Below are positions 1-5,110 of a stretch of DNA of 5,352 bases, piece after piece. Positions within the stretch are counted from its first letter, which is position 1. Every line of letters starts with the position of its first letter. A program made the position numbers and the translations under genes. Source of the stretch: JBKBMT01 sp046295655 (GTDB taxonomy: Bacteria; Pseudomonadota; Alphaproteobacteria; Rhodobacterales; Rhodobacteraceae). The notes beneath the pieces were generated by a model. It saw only the letters and a list, made by a program, of their open reading frames with translations, was not told the origin of the DNA and did not search any database. The stretch is taken from assembly GCA_046295655.1 (NCBI GenBank), contig JBKBMT010000115.1, positions 1 to 5,352 of the forward strand. The letters run 5' to 3'.

Positions 1-299
1 GCCCGTTCCTCGGCCACGTCCCCGGCAGCGGTCAGCGAGACCGAGAGGAACAGGGTCGGCTTCGCGGCCAGCTTGACGCCGTGGCGACGCATCGCCTCGG
101 CCAGGGAATTCTGGAACCGGCCGGCGTGGACCGACCCCGCCAGCACAACGGCATCGTGCACGCCGGGGTCGAGGTCGGCAGCGTCGGCGGCGTTCAGCAA
201 CTCGACCGAATGACCGAGCGCGACAAGACGATCGGCGACATGGCGGGCAATCTTGCGGGTCTGGCCGTTGGTCGTGGCATAGAGGACAAGAACGAACAT
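1..299 (-). CDS. HemG-like flavodoxin-domain protein (partial, N-terminal 99 codons)
   Basis: The reading frame starts at ATG 299-297 and leaves the window at base 1, so only the N-terminal part is visible. The protein opens MFVLVLYATTNGQTRKIA, a flavodoxin-type first beta strand followed by the FMN phosphate-binding T-x-x-G-x-T loop (about residues 8-14). A second conserved segment, AGSVHAGRFQNSL (about residues 56-68), and the strand around FLSVSLTA (about 84-91) align in order with E. coli HemG (its GASIRYGHYHSAF and SVNLVA segments), the flavodoxin-like quinone-dependent protoporphyrinogen IX dehydrogenase of haem synthesis. The start is supported by a strong Shine-Dalgarno AAAGGAGG (complement of 305-312) 5 bases upstream of the ATG. 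The amidotransferase gene lies 62 bases upstream on the same strand, so co-transcription is possible. Family membership is clear; a true HemG role is not proven, since many Rhodobacterales are thought to use HemJ, and a general FMN-binding flavodoxin is the alternative. Confidence 0.85.
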   Translation of the reverse strand, partial: MFVLVLYATTNGQTRKIARHVADRLVALGHSVELLNAADAADLDPGVHDAVVLAGSVHAGRFQNSLAEAMRRHGVKLAAKPTLFLSVSLTAAGDVAEER

Positions 300-361
300 G
301 AGGGCCTCCTTTCGGTTGCCCTCGTCTTGCCGCGCGGCGTGGCCCGTGTCCTTGCGTCAGG

Positions 362-1153
362 TCAAACCGCGCGGATCCGCGCCCCGGCCTGGCCTCGTGC
401 GGCCCAGGCATGCACCGCCGCACCGAAGGCCTCGAACAGCGGGCGCGAGACGGGATCGTTCGCGGCATTGTATTCGGGATGCCACTGCACCGACAGGGTG
501 AAGCCGGGGGCATCTCGGACATGGATGGCCTCGGCCGTGCCGTCGGGTGCCCTCCCCTCGATCACGATCCGGGCGCCGGGCCGGTCGATCCCCTGCCCGT
601 GCAGCGAATTGGTCATGACCTGCTCGGACCCGAACAGCCGGGCAAAGACCCCGCCGGGGGTAAAGCGCACCGGATGTCGCAGCGCGAACTTCTCTTCCAG
701 CGTGCCGTCGGGGGGCATGCGATGGTTCATCCGTCCGGGCAGGTCGCGGATTTCGGGATGCAGCGTGCCCCCCATCGCCACATTCACCTCCTGAAATCCC
801 CGGCAGACACCCAGGAAGGGTTGCCCGCGGTCCACGCAGGCCCGGATCAGCGGCAGGGTGATCGCATCCCGGCAGCGGTCGAATTCGCCGTGCGCCGGTG
901 TCTCGTCGGCGCCATATTCGCTGGGATGGACATTCGGCCGGCCGCCGGTCAGCAGGAAACCGTCGCACACCTCCAGCAGCTCGGCAACGGTCACGAGACG
1001 CGGGTCCGACGGGATCACGAGCGGGAGACAGCCCGCGACCTGCGCGACGGCTTCGCTGTTCATCAGGCCCGTCGCGTGGACCTGATAATGTTCGTGCAGA
1101 ACATTCTGGTTGCCGATGATGCCGACGACCGGCCGGCAGTTGAACGAGGCCAT
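362..1153 (-). CDS. Gamma-glutamyl-GABA hydrolase-like class-I glutamine amidotransferase (peptidase C26, PuuD family)
   Basis: This 263-residue protein has the full class-I glutamine amidotransferase fold signature. The nucleophile elbow is FLGVCRGFQEVNV (Cys117). An oxyanion strand GFLLTGG lies near residues 65-71, an NSLHGQGI segment at 182-189 corresponds to NSxHxQ of the family, and the QWHPEY motif supplies His226 and Glu228 to complete the Cys-His-Glu triad. PuuD-type enzymes hydrolyse gamma-glutamyl amides such as gamma-glutamyl-GABA in polyamine breakdown; they act in the cytoplasm. No other putrescine-pathway genes are visible here, so the exact substrate is unknown. The frame is open back to 1228, but I choose ATG 1153-1151 because the N-terminus then begins just before the conserved RPVVGIIGN strand and GAAGGGA (complement of 1160-1166) lies 6 bases upstream. 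The length is typical for the family. A putative promoter lies at 1179-1207. Confidence 0.9.
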   Translation of the reverse strand: MASFNCRPVVGIIGNQNVLHEHYQVHATGLMNSEAVAQVAGCLPLVIPSDPRLVTVAELLEVCDGFLLTGGRPNVHPSEYGADETPAHGEFDRCRDAITLPLIRACVDRGQPFLGVCRGFQEVNVAMGGTLHPEIRDLPGRMNHRMPPDGTLEEKFALRHPVRFTPGGVFARLFGSEQVMTNSLHGQGIDRPGARIVIEGRAPDGTAEAIHVRDAPGFTLSVQWHPEYNAANDPVSRPLFEAFGAAVHAWAARGQAGARIRAV

Positions 1154-1178
1154 CCGAGATCCCTTCGCGCGTTCTGCA

Positions 1179-1207
1179 ATGATAGGACGACGTGCGGCAG
1201 GGGTGAA
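1179..1207 (-). promoter_or_regulatory. Putative sigma70-type promoter for the amidotransferase gene
   Basis: On the minus strand, TTCACC (complement of 1202-1207) and TATCAT (complement of 1179-1184) are separated by 17 bases. They match the -35 consensus at 4 of 6 and the -10 consensus at 5 of 6 positions. The predicted start of transcription near 1172 would leave a leader of about 20 bases containing the ribosome-binding site. This is a pattern match only; no operator was recognised. Confidence 0.4.
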
Positions 1208-1279
1208 GGGGGCTGTCTTCGCCGGCACCAGACCGGTTTTGCGGATCGTCCGGGCCGTCGCCCGTGAGCAGCTGTCGGA

Positions 1280-1426
1280 TCAGTCGAGCTGGCCGCGCGC
1301 CCAGCCGGCGATGTCGGCGGCCGACATCGCGCCGCTCGTGCGGGAAATCTCGCGGCGGGCGCGGAACAGGATCACCCTCGGGATTCCGCGGATGCGATGG
1401 CGCGCAGCGATCGCCTGCTCGGCCGC
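1280..1426 (-). pseudogene. Thioredoxin (TrxC-like) C-terminal remnant
   Basis: About 48 residues on the minus strand, ending in a stop at 1280, read as the C-terminal third of a thioredoxin. They include AIAARHRIRGIPRVILF, with the cis-proline loop (Pro codon near 1379-1381) and the following beta strand, then REISRTSGAMSAADIAGW, which matches the last strand and helix of thioredoxin 2 proteins. The usual Thr after the cis-proline is Arg here. The active-site WCGPC region, which should lie about 40 residues upstream, is missing; the upstream sequence in the same frame changes to unrelated, phage-like sequence. This is therefore a 5'-truncated gene, not a working thioredoxin. A GTG at 1489-1487 could start a 69-residue product, but I see no convincing ribosome-binding site. 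The left neighbour is the intact amidotransferase. The exact breakpoint, about 1426-1450, is uncertain. Confidence 0.7.
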
Positions 1427-1519
1427 GGCGTCGCACTCGCCCAGGCGCCCAACGGGGCGAGCGAAGTCCACACGACCCCCGCGGTTCACGGCCCTGACCG
1501 CGATCGTCCCGCCGGAACA

Positions 1520-1648
1520 GCGACCATGGCGGAACAGGTCGCGCTCGGCCCTGCGGCGCGGGATGATCGCGGCCGGCCGCCGCCAGTGGAGAAGCGCGTC
1601 GGTGGCTGCACCGCGACTGCCGGCGTTGAGCGTCTTCCTCAGCGTGGT
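1520..1648 (-). pseudogene. Probable phage lysozyme (GH24) C-terminal remnant
   Basis: The minus-strand frame upstream of the thioredoxin tail, open back to a stop near 1762 but without a start codon, contains TLRKTLNAGSRGAATDALL, then HWRRPAAIIP and RRRAERDLFRHG. The order and wording resemble the C-terminal part of GH24 (T4/lambdoid R-type) endolysins: S-T-L-x-x-K-x-N-x-G, an amphipathic helix with a Trp, then G-L-x-x-R-R-x-A-E-R-x-L-F. Endolysins cut peptidoglycan at lysis. The catalytic Glu-Asp-Thr region would be N-terminal and is absent; the 'PGL' before the RRR segment also seems lost. I infer a truncated, non-functional fragment. It is joined directly to the phage-protein N-terminus at about 1645 and, in the same frame, to the thioredoxin tail on the other side. 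The resemblance is by eye, over about 40 residues, so the call is tentative. Confidence 0.4.
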
Positions 1649-1758
1649 CCGGCGGCGGGGACACGCTCGGGCAGCACGTCGCCGCGCAGGCCGGCGGCGG
1701 GCATCGCCGAGATTCGCGCGTGCAGCGCGGCGAGGAGGGTTTCGCGGAGTGTGGGCAT
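1639..1758 (-). pseudogene. N-terminal remnant of a short phage morphogenesis protein ('acyl-CoA transferase' type)
   Basis: From ATG 1758-1756 the minus strand reads MPTLRETLLAALHARISAMP and then AAGLRGDVLPERVPAAGPR before a stop at 1639-1641, giving 39 residues. From memory, this opening (RETLLAALHARL-SALPA, then LPERVPAAG) is typical of a ~140-residue protein that follows DUF6441 in Rhodobacteraceae prophages. It is often annotated 'acyl-CoA transferase' but is probably a tail-completion or head-tail protein. Only the first ~37 codons remain; the expected continuation (a glycine/leucine-rich strand and the rest of the fold) is replaced by the lysozyme-like fragment. A product may still be made, but it could not fold as the full protein. 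Its position downstream, in phage order, of the DUF6441 gene supports the identification. No strong ribosome-binding site is seen. Confidence 0.6.
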
Positions 1759-1909
1759 TTCAAACGCTCTCTTGCGTTTCGAAGCCGCCGCACGGCCCAA
1801 GCTGTTGAACTGTCTTGCAGGATCGCCGATCATCAGGGGGGCTCCTTCAGCAGACCGTATCTGCGACCCGCCCGACGGTTCGACCGATGCGAACCGCCAG
1901 GATTTCCGA
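1759..1909. other. Gap between phage remnant and permease gene
   Basis: About 150 bases separate the phage N-terminal fragment (minus) from the permease (plus), and this stretch must carry the permease promoter if it has its own. The only clear structure is a perfect 6-base inverted repeat, AAACGC at 1762-1767 and GCGTTT at 1774-1779, with a 6-base loop. It lies just upstream of the minus-strand ATG and lacks a following T-run on either strand, so it is not a convincing terminator. I recognise no -35/-10 pair and no ArsR operator. Confidence 0.35.
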
Positions 1910-2866
1910 ATGACGCGCCTTGATCTCGAACGACAACAGGTCTGGATCTATCTCGCCGCCATCCTGGCAGGGTTGGGCCTGGGTCTGTTGCTGCCGGGGG
2001 CCGCCGCACATCTCGAGGCGGCCCTCTGGCCGCTTCTGGGCATCCTGATCTTCGTGACCTTCACCCAGGTGCCGCTGATCCATCTGCCGGAGGCGTTCCG
2101 CGACCGGCGCTTCATGGGGGCGATGCTCGCGGGCAACTTCGTGATCGTCCCGCTGATCGTGGCGGGTCTACTGATGGTCCTGCCAGCCGACCCGGCGGTC
2201 CGGTTGGGCGTTCTGCTGGTGCTGCTTGTCCCCTGCACGGACTGGTACATCACCTTCACGCATCTTTCCGGCGGCGATACCGGCCGGGCGATCGCCGCCA
2301 CGCCGGTGAACCTGATCGTGCAGATGGCATTGCTGCCCGTCTATCTCTGGCTCTTCATGGGATCGGCCTTTCTGGAGATCTTCGCGGTCGGTCCCATCGT
2401 GACCGTGTTCCTGACGCTGATCGTGGCGCCGCTGGTGGCGGCATGGCTGCTCGAGCGATGGGCCGAGGCGCGACCCGGCCGCGACACTGTGATGACGCGT
2501 CTTGCCTGGTTCCCCGTGCCGCTGCTGGCGACGATCGTTTTTCTGATTGCCGCATCGCAGGTGCAGACGGTCGTGTCGTCGCTAGCTGTGCTGCCGCAAG
2601 TGGCGGGCGTGTTCGTGGGTTTCCTCCTGCTGGCCCTGTTCGCGGGGCTGGGCCTTGCACGCGCGTTTCGCCTGCCGCCGCGATCCGGGCGCGCGCTGGT
2701 GTTCAGCCTCGGCACGCGCAATTCCTTCGTGGTGCTGCCGTTGGCGCTGGCCTTGTCGCCGGAATGGCGTCTGGCCATCGTGGTCATCGTCTTCCAGTCG
2801 CTGGTCGAACTGCTGGGCGTGCTGGTCTACCTCAAGGCGGTGCCGCGGGTTTTGCCGGACAGATAA
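1910..2866 (+). CDS. Arsenic-resistance permease, ACR3 / bile acid:sodium symporter superfamily
   Basis: A 318-residue, very hydrophobic protein with about ten membrane helices (roughly residues 12-30, 40-57, 70-91, 97-115, 127-150, 157-181, 200-217, 229-251, 264-283, 287-307), the usual size and layout of the ACR3/BASS fold. The fourth helix carries LLVPCTDWYITFTHL, with Cys109 at the position of the essential Cys of ACR3 arsenite exporters. GTRNSFVVLPLALAL (268-282) and SLVELLGVLVY (297-307, with Glu300) match the conserved parts of helices 9 and 10. Classical ACR3 has CTAM after the Cys; the CTDW version belongs to a subgroup usually annotated 'arsenic resistance protein' whose substrate is less certain. 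The open frame extends back to 1397, but that part is arginine-rich antisense sequence. ATG 1910 is chosen because it precedes the first helix and has AGGA at 1899-1902. Its 3' end overlaps the convergent phage chimera by 35 bases. No arsR or arsC lies next to it. It sits between two phage gene remnants in the opposite orientation. Confidence 0.85.
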   Translation: MTRLDLERQQVWIYLAAILAGLGLGLLLPGAAAHLEAALWPLLGILIFVTFTQVPLIHLPEAFRDRRFMGAMLAGNFVIVPLIVAGLLMVLPADPAVRLGVLLVLLVPCTDWYITFTHLSGGDTGRAIAATPVNLIVQMALLPVYLWLFMGSAFLEIFAVGPIVTVFLTLIVAPLVAAWLLERWAEARPGRDTVMTRLAWFPVPLLATIVFLIAASQVQTVVSSLAVLPQVAGVFVGFLLLALFAGLGLARAFRLPPRSGRALVFSLGTRNSFVVLPLALALSPEWRLAIVVIVFQSLVELLGVLVYLKAVPRVLPDR

Positions 2867-3497
2867 GCTGGATATGCTGCAACCAATCCTTCGGCACGCT
2901 GTCCAATGCCCGGTCGGCATCCCGCGCCAGATCCAGCCGCATGGGCAGCTTGACCTGCCGGACCGGCAGGAAGATCGGCGCGGTGACGATGCCTCGGCCG
3001 GTCTTCGACCGTGACGGTGAGGCAGGATCGTGACTGCTGTGGGGCCGCGCAGGCCTGCCGAACGCCCGGCCCTTCGTGTTCAATCGCCCCTCGGCCACAA
3101 GCAGACTCGGGCCCCAGCGGCGATAGATAAAGCGCAGGCGCAGGCCGGTCCGGCGTTCCCATTCGCCGGGGGTGGTCGAGGCACTGCCTCGACGCAAGCC
3201 GCGCAGGGACTTGCCCGCCGCAGGCGTGGGGATCGCCAGCCAGAGGCCATTCCTCGAGCGGATCAGCGGGCCAGTGTCGTGCGCCGCTGCGATGACCGGG
3301 GCCTTGGACGACACCAGCGCCGCTGCGTTGAGGCTGGGCGTAGCCTTAGGGAACTGCTCGGAACGGATCGTGGGGGCGAGCCGGGCCACGACGCGCACCA
3401 GCTTGGGCGCGCCGCCCTCGGCGATGTAGACTGCATCCCGCCCGATGTTCGGATCGGCGAAGAGCGCAGCAAGGGCGACAGAGAGGGCGTCCGGCAT
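2832..3497 (-). CDS. Chimeric phage protein: head-tail joining N-terminus fused to DUF6441
   Basis: The 221-residue frame joins two phage proteins. Residues 1-~38 (MPDALSVALAALFADPNIGR, then DAVYIAEGGAPKLVRVVA) resemble the start of the ~110-residue head-tail joining protein that follows the capsid gene in Rhodobacteraceae prophages. From about residue 40 (LAPTIRSEQFPKATPSLNAA, WLAIPTPAAG at 86-95, GEWERRTGLRLRFIYRR at 111-127, SLLVAEGRLNTKG, SRSKTGRG, and QVKLPMRLDLARDADRA) it is DUF6441, a virion-morphogenesis family of unknown role. The joint lies near 3375-3390, within VVARLA, suggesting a deletion of the first gene's end and the second gene's start at short similarity. Compared with remembered relatives, residues 101-108 and 147-162 look inserted, and the C-terminus after VP (residue 202) reads into the permease 3' end. 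ATG 3497-3495 is preceded by AGGAAAGGG (complement of 3502-3510), so it could be expressed, but normal function is doubtful. Confidence 0.75.
   Translation of the reverse strand: MPDALSVALAALFADPNIGRDAVYIAEGGAPKLVRVVARLAPTIRSEQFPKATPSLNAAALVSSKAPVIAAAHDTGPLIRSRNGLWLAIPTPAAGKSLRGLRRGSASTTPGEWERRTGLRLRFIYRRWGPSLLVAEGRLNTKGRAFGRPARPHSSHDPASPSRSKTGRGIVTAPIFLPVRQVKLPMRLDLARDADRALDSVPKDWLQHIQLICPAKPAAPP
3175..3193. repeat. Perfect 19-base palindrome inside the DUF6441 part
   Basis: GTCGAGGCA (3175-3183), a central C, and TGCCTCGAC (3185-3193) form a perfect inverted repeat with 9-base arms. It encodes the RRGSAS segment that appears extra compared with the usual G-x-(I/T)TPGEWERRTG of the family. 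With a 1-base centre it would form a cruciform or a very tight hairpin, or be a site for a dimeric protein. No T-run follows, so it is not a terminator. It may mark a small insertion scar. Confidence 0.5.
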
Positions 3498-3555
3498 GTT
3501 TGCCCTTTCCTAAGAAAGGAAGTGACATTATCTTTGCATCAGAAAGGATAAAGTC
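3498..3555. promoter_or_regulatory. Divergent control region with GAAAGG/CCTTTC repeats (probable Xre operator)
   Basis: This 58-base AT-richer gap separates the minus-strand phage chimera from the plus-strand antitoxin gene. It contains a perfect inverted repeat CCTTTC-CTAA-GAAAGG (3504-3519). AGAAAGGA occurs twice in the same orientation, at 3513-3520 and 3541-3548, 28 bases apart; another CCTTTC follows just inside the antitoxin gene (3561-3566). Antitoxins of the Xre-RES class bind inverted repeats in their own promoter, so these are good operator candidates. AAAGGA at 3543-3548 also serves as the Shine-Dalgarno, 7 bases before the ATG. On the minus strand GATAAT (complement of 3526-3531) could be a -10 element. 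On the plus strand GTGACA (3522-3527) is a weak -35 candidate. Promoter positions are uncertain. Confidence 0.5.
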
Positions 3556-3936
3556 ATGACCCTTTCCCATCAGATCGCCCGAAACCCCGAGGCTGGTGCC
3601 GTGCTGACCAAGGCCGCGCTGCGGGCGGCAGACCGGCTTGGCCTTTCGGGCCGACAACTGGCCGAGATCGTCGGTGTGTCCGAGGCGACCGTCTCGCGCT
3701 GGAAACGGGGCGAAAGCCTGCTCGAGCCGGGATCGAAGCCCTTCGAGCTTGCGGCCCTTCTGGTGCGGACCTTCCGCTCGCTCGACGCGATCACCGGGGG
3801 CGACGAGGCGGTGGCGCGGCGCTGGCTGGCCGCCCCGAACACGGCGCTGGCGGCACGGCCCGTGGAGCGGATGACGCAGGTGCAGGGGCTTGTCGATGTC
3901 GCGACCTATCTGGACGCAAGACGCGCTCCGCTCTGA
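3556..3936 (+). CDS. Xre-family antitoxin of an Xre-RES toxin-antitoxin system (MbcA/ParS C-terminal domain)
   Basis: A 126-residue protein with two parts. Residues 20-52 form a Xre-type helix-turn-helix: LAEIVGVSEATVSRWKRGE has the turn and recognition helix and follows ADRLGLSGRQ. Residues 63-126 form the MbcA/ParS/Xre toxin-binding domain, with a leucine-rich helix (FELAALLVRTFRSLDAI), the W-L-x-x-P-N-x-A-L signature (90-98), RPVERM (101-106), and the G-x-x-x-V-x-x-Y-L end (111-119). Such proteins bind the RES toxin, block its active site and repress the shared promoter. ATG 3556 follows AAAGGA with 7-base spacing. The toxin start lies 41 bases inside this gene, in another frame, so translation is probably coupled. 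Length, order and overlap all fit the family. It is transcribed against the surrounding phage remnants. Confidence 0.92.
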   Translation: MTLSHQIARNPEAGAVLTKAALRAADRLGLSGRQLAEIVGVSEATVSRWKRGESLLEPGSKPFELAALLVRTFRSLDAITGGDEAVARRWLAAPNTALAARPVERMTQVQGLVDVATYLDARRAPL

Positions 3937-4672
3937 GACGCGGCCCTATGCGGGCGCTGCCTGGCGGTTCGTCGAGGCCCAGCATCGGGTCTCGACCCTG
4001 AAGCTGGTCGATAGTCTCGCCGAACAGGCGGCCCTCGAAGAGATCCTCGAGGCCACGAAGCCGCCCCTGCCGGAGGACTGCCGCGCGCTCGATTACCTGC
4101 TGGCCACGCCCTTCCGCTATCGCCCCTATCCGGCGGGATCGCGGTTTCGCCGGGCGGGACTGACGCCCGGCGTCTGGTATGGTGCCGAGGCGCCCGAGAC
4201 GGCGGCGGCCGAAATGGTCTTCTACCGCTTCCTGTTCTACGCCGAGAGCCCGGAGACGCCCTTTCCCGACGATGCGGCCGAATACACCGCCTTCTCGGCG
4301 GAGGTCGCATCGCCCATGGCGATGGACCTGACCGCCGGGGCGCTGGCCGCCGATCATGCTGTCTGGACCCACCTCACCGACTACGCGGCCTGTCAGGCAC
4401 TGGCCGAGGAGGCCCGCGCGATCGGTGCCGAGGTGATCCGCTACGTCTCTGTCCGCGATCCTGCCCGGGGCGCCAACCTCGCCGTGCTGACCTGCCGTGC
4501 CTTTGCCGCCCCGCAGCCGGTCGAACGTCAGACCTGGCGCATCCGGATCGGCCCCACCGGCGCGCAGGCGCTGCGCGAGCATCCGCGCCTCGGGATCGAG
4601 TTCCCGAAGGACAGCTTCGCCCCGGACCCGCGCCTTGTCGGCATGCTCTGGGACCGCCCCCGCGCCCGGTAG
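3896..4672 (+). CDS. RES-domain toxin (NAD+-degrading) of the Xre-RES system
   Basis: A 258-residue protein directly downstream of, and overlapping, the antitoxin gene. The RES core is visible: SRFRRAG (82-88) supplies the Arg, GVWYGAEAPETAAAEMVFYR (92-111) carries the conserved strand and Glu106, and IRYVSVRDPARGANLAVL (181-198) carries Ser185, giving the Arg-Glu-Ser trio that names the family. RES toxins have an ADP-ribosyltransferase-like fold and deplete NAD+ in the cytoplasm, stopping growth; some instead modify target proteins. The N-terminal ~70 residues, including WRFVEAQHRVSTLKLVDS, put it in the longer RES subgroup; the C-terminal ~50 residues are also present. I choose ATG 3896 because AGGGG (3884-3888) lies 7 bases upstream; TTG 3890 in the same frame is a weaker choice. 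No frameshift or lost key residue is seen, so it is probably active. Its stop is 7 bases from the end of the convergent capsid remnant. Confidence 0.9.
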   Translation: MSRPIWTQDALRSETRPYAGAAWRFVEAQHRVSTLKLVDSLAEQAALEEILEATKPPLPEDCRALDYLLATPFRYRPYPAGSRFRRAGLTPGVWYGAEAPETAAAEMVFYRFLFYAESPETPFPDDAAEYTAFSAEVASPMAMDLTAGALAADHAVWTHLTDYAACQALAEEARAIGAEVIRYVSVRDPARGANLAVLTCRAFAAPQPVERQTWRIRIGPTGAQALREHPRLGIEFPKDSFAPDPRLVGMLWDRPRAR

Positions 4673-4701
4673 GCCGTCATCACGTCCGCCGCGCCGGGCG
4701 C
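4662..4701. repeat. 8-base inverted repeat spanning the toxin and capsid-remnant stop codons
   Basis: GCGCCCGG (4662-4669) and CCGGGCGC (4694-4701) are perfect inverted copies around a 24-base loop that contains both convergent stop codons. The position would suit a bidirectional terminator, but the loop is long, no T-run follows, and such GC-rich repeats arise easily by chance at this composition. Recorded with low confidence. Confidence 0.2.
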
Positions 4702-5110
4702 AGAACCTGCGGGCGGGTGCAGATCGGCAGCGGGTTGCTCCCGATCTCGAGGCGCACCGATTCGTCCCGGTCGCGATCCGGGATCGTGCGCATAGGGCGG
4801 CAGGCCGGGCGTGTTGACCGTATCGACGGCGTCGGCCGGGGCGAAACAGATCGCGAAGAGGCCCTCGACGCCTTCGGGATGGAAGCAGGCCCTGTCGGTC
4901 GGCACGCCGAAGCCGAGGCCGCCCCGGTAGCGGCGGAAGGTGATGCCGCCGAAGGCGACCTCCTCGCCCACGCGCCCGCGCAGGTCGGCGGCGGCCGCGG
5001 TGTCGAGATAGGTCTCGCGCACTTCCTTGTGGGCCACGAGATCGGCGAAGAAGGCCGAGCCGCCCGTCGCGCGCGCAGCTTCACCTGACCGGCCGCGGAC
5101 CCGCCGAGGC
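4680..5110 (-). pseudogene. Phage major capsid protein (gpE family) C-terminal remnant with two frameshifts
   Basis: About 140 residues of the C-terminal part of a lambda gpE-type major capsid protein can be read on the minus strand by changing frame twice. The first block, LGGSAAGQVKLRA (about 5108-5070), is in the frame that ends at the 4680 stop. The next block runs in a second frame from about 5066 to 4780 and includes FFADLVAHKEVRETYLDTAA, then EVAFGGITFRRYRGG, GFGVPTDRACFHPEGVEGLF and the APADAVDTVNTPGLPPYAHD segment. The final block, DRDRDESVRLEIGSNPLP then ICTRPQVLRPARRT, returns to the first frame and ends at TGA 4682-4680. These blocks match, in order, the end of capsid proteins I remember from Rhodobacteraceae prophages. 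The family is about 330-350 residues, so the N-terminal ~200 are missing; upstream of ~5110 the sequence is unrelated. Clearly non-functional. Confidence 0.82.

Noticed and set aside
1154..1228. 25-codon N-terminal extension of the amidotransferase
   Set aside because: The Shine-Dalgarno-like GAAGGGA fits the internal ATG at 1153, family members start close to the RPVVGI strand, and the putative promoter lies within the extension.
1762..1779. AAACGC/GCGTTT hairpin as a terminator
   Set aside because: Only six base pairs and no T-run on either strand.
357..1793. 478-codon open frame on the minus strand
   Set aside because: Extremely Arg/Pro-rich shadow frame that runs through the real amidotransferase gene in another frame of the same strand; no family resemblance.
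1397..1909. N-terminal extension of the permease frame by 171 codons
   Set aside because: The extension is Arg/Gly-rich, antisense to the gene remnants, and lacks membrane or domain features. ATG 1910 directly precedes the first helix and has a ribosome-binding site.
3791..4582. 263-codon open frame antisense to the toxin gene
   Set aside because: A mirror of the toxin coding sequence in GC-rich DNA; composition is typical of a shadow frame and there is no recognisable domain.
4662..4701. GC-rich inverted repeat as a firm bidirectional terminator
   Set aside because: Loop of 24 bases and no U-tract; listed only as a low-confidence repeat.
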